A stretch of 5,955 nucleotides of DNA, taken from Acidobacteriota bacterium (lineage in GTDB: Bacteria > Acidobacteriota > Terriglobia > Terriglobales > Acidobacteriaceae). The DNA lies in the NCBI GenBank assembly GCA_021798235.1, contig JAJZMO010000141.1, positions 1 to 5,955 on the forward strand, read 5' to 3'. Under the pieces are notes generated by a model, which saw nothing but the letters and a program-made list of their open reading frames with translations, made no database searches and was not told the origin of the DNA. Numbering within the stretch: the stretch's first letter is position 1; each line of letters begins with the position of its first letter. This document shows, piece after piece, positions 5,624 to 5,955 of the stretch. The position numbers were made by a program, and so were the translations under genes.

Positions 5624-5955
5624 TCACTTGGCCGTAATCCATCGGTACTGTTGCACCGTTAGCGGCACCACGGAAAGCCTTCCCTGCCGCAGTAGCGGCG
5701 AATCTGCAAAGATGGATTCGGCCTTCATCGCATCCAAAGTTTTTTGTGACGCCAGTAGCTTGCCACAGCGAATCCGGACCTGCGGCACCTTGGGATCGCT
5801 CGCGTCCACATGAACAACCGTCGCCGTTCCTACAGCCACACGTGCACCGCCTGTGTGATAAATGACCAGCGTTTCTCCAGGCTGCATCTCACGCAAGTAC
5901 TTTACCGCTTGCGGATTCGTTACCCCATCCCAGACCGTTTCGCCATCGCGCTGCA
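5624..5955 (-). CDS. EVE domain-containing protein, C-terminal part (5' end outside window)
   Basis: The last 109 residues of an EVE-domain protein (DUF55; relatives of human THYN1). The reading frame stays open to the window edge, so the TTG at 5896 is an internal Leu codon. EVE domains belong to the PUA-like fold and are thought to bind modified bases in nucleic acid. Family features seen are WDGVTNPQAVKYLREM (visible residues 8-23), matching the usual 'WxGVxNxxAxxxLRxM'; GETLVIYHTGG, matching 'Gxxx(L/F)xYHS'; and near the end SPLLRQGRLSVVPLTVQQYRWI, matching 'xxxxRxxRLSVxPLTxxxWxxI'. Complete members have about 140-155 residues, so roughly 35-45 are missing, including the expected N-terminal 'WL(L/M)KSEP' strand. 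The stop is TGA, 66 bases before aroC on the same strand. Some EVE proteins associate with restriction or defence genes; nothing here supports that, and the neighbours are housekeeping genes. Confidence 0.88.
   Translation of the reverse strand, partial: QRDGETVWDGVTNPQAVKYLREMQPGETLVIYHTGGARVAVGTATVVHVDASDPKVPQVRIRCGKLLASQKTLDAMKAESIFADSPLLRQGRLSVVPLTVQQYRWITAK

Noticed and set aside
5624..5896. TTG at 5896 as the start of a 90-residue EVE protein
   Set aside because: Upstream codons in the same frame encode the conserved WDGVTNPQA stretch of the domain, so the gene continues past the window edge.
1..5955. Defence island or novel mobile system suggested by the EVE and PASTA genes
   Set aside because: All neighbours are housekeeping or common accessory genes. 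There is no nuclease, methylase, integrase, transposase, terminal repeat or tRNA attachment site, and no obvious shift in base composition by eye.

Overview
The window is an ordinary, gene-dense piece of bacterial chromosome with moderately GC-rich coding sequence. It holds eight protein genes in two convergent runs. I see no RNA gene, mobile element, CRISPR array or gene-free stretch over 100 bases. The source is probably a Gram-negative-type bacterium, and I lean towards Acidobacteriota (Terriglobia). That rests on the feel of the protein sequences and on an orphan PASTA protein lying beside def/fmt. It is an inference from memory, not a database result.

The left half (1-2875, + strand) carries four co-directional genes with gaps of 28, 23 and 9 bases, so they are probably one transcript. 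They are: the 3' end of a UbiE/MenG quinone methyltransferase (cut by the window edge); a long cation diffusion facilitator (CDF) metal exporter; an OsmC-family protein of the YhfA type; and a membrane-anchored protein with three PASTA domains. The run combines respiratory quinone synthesis, metal efflux, a thiol protein and an envelope protein. A shared physiological purpose is plausible but not shown by the sequence.

The right half (2894-5955, - strand) is transcribed towards the first run. Reading 5' to 3' it holds: an EVE-domain protein (its 5' end lies beyond the window); aroC (chorismate synthase); def (peptide deformylase); and fmt (methionyl-tRNA formyltransferase). def and fmt are the matched pair that removes and adds the formyl group of initiator methionine. 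They are 6 bases apart, which is a widely conserved coupling. The two runs meet tail to tail with only 18 bases between the PASTA and fmt stop codons.

The most interesting signal is in the CDF exporter. After a standard six-helix domain with intact metal sites, it has three tandem copies of the cytoplasmic C-terminal dimerisation domain instead of one. Aligned by eye to E. coli YiiP, the first copy has lost every metal-binding position, while the second and third keep all of them at nearly the same spacing. I found no convincing evidence of an undescribed multi-gene system; the rest is housekeeping or conserved accessory sequence.
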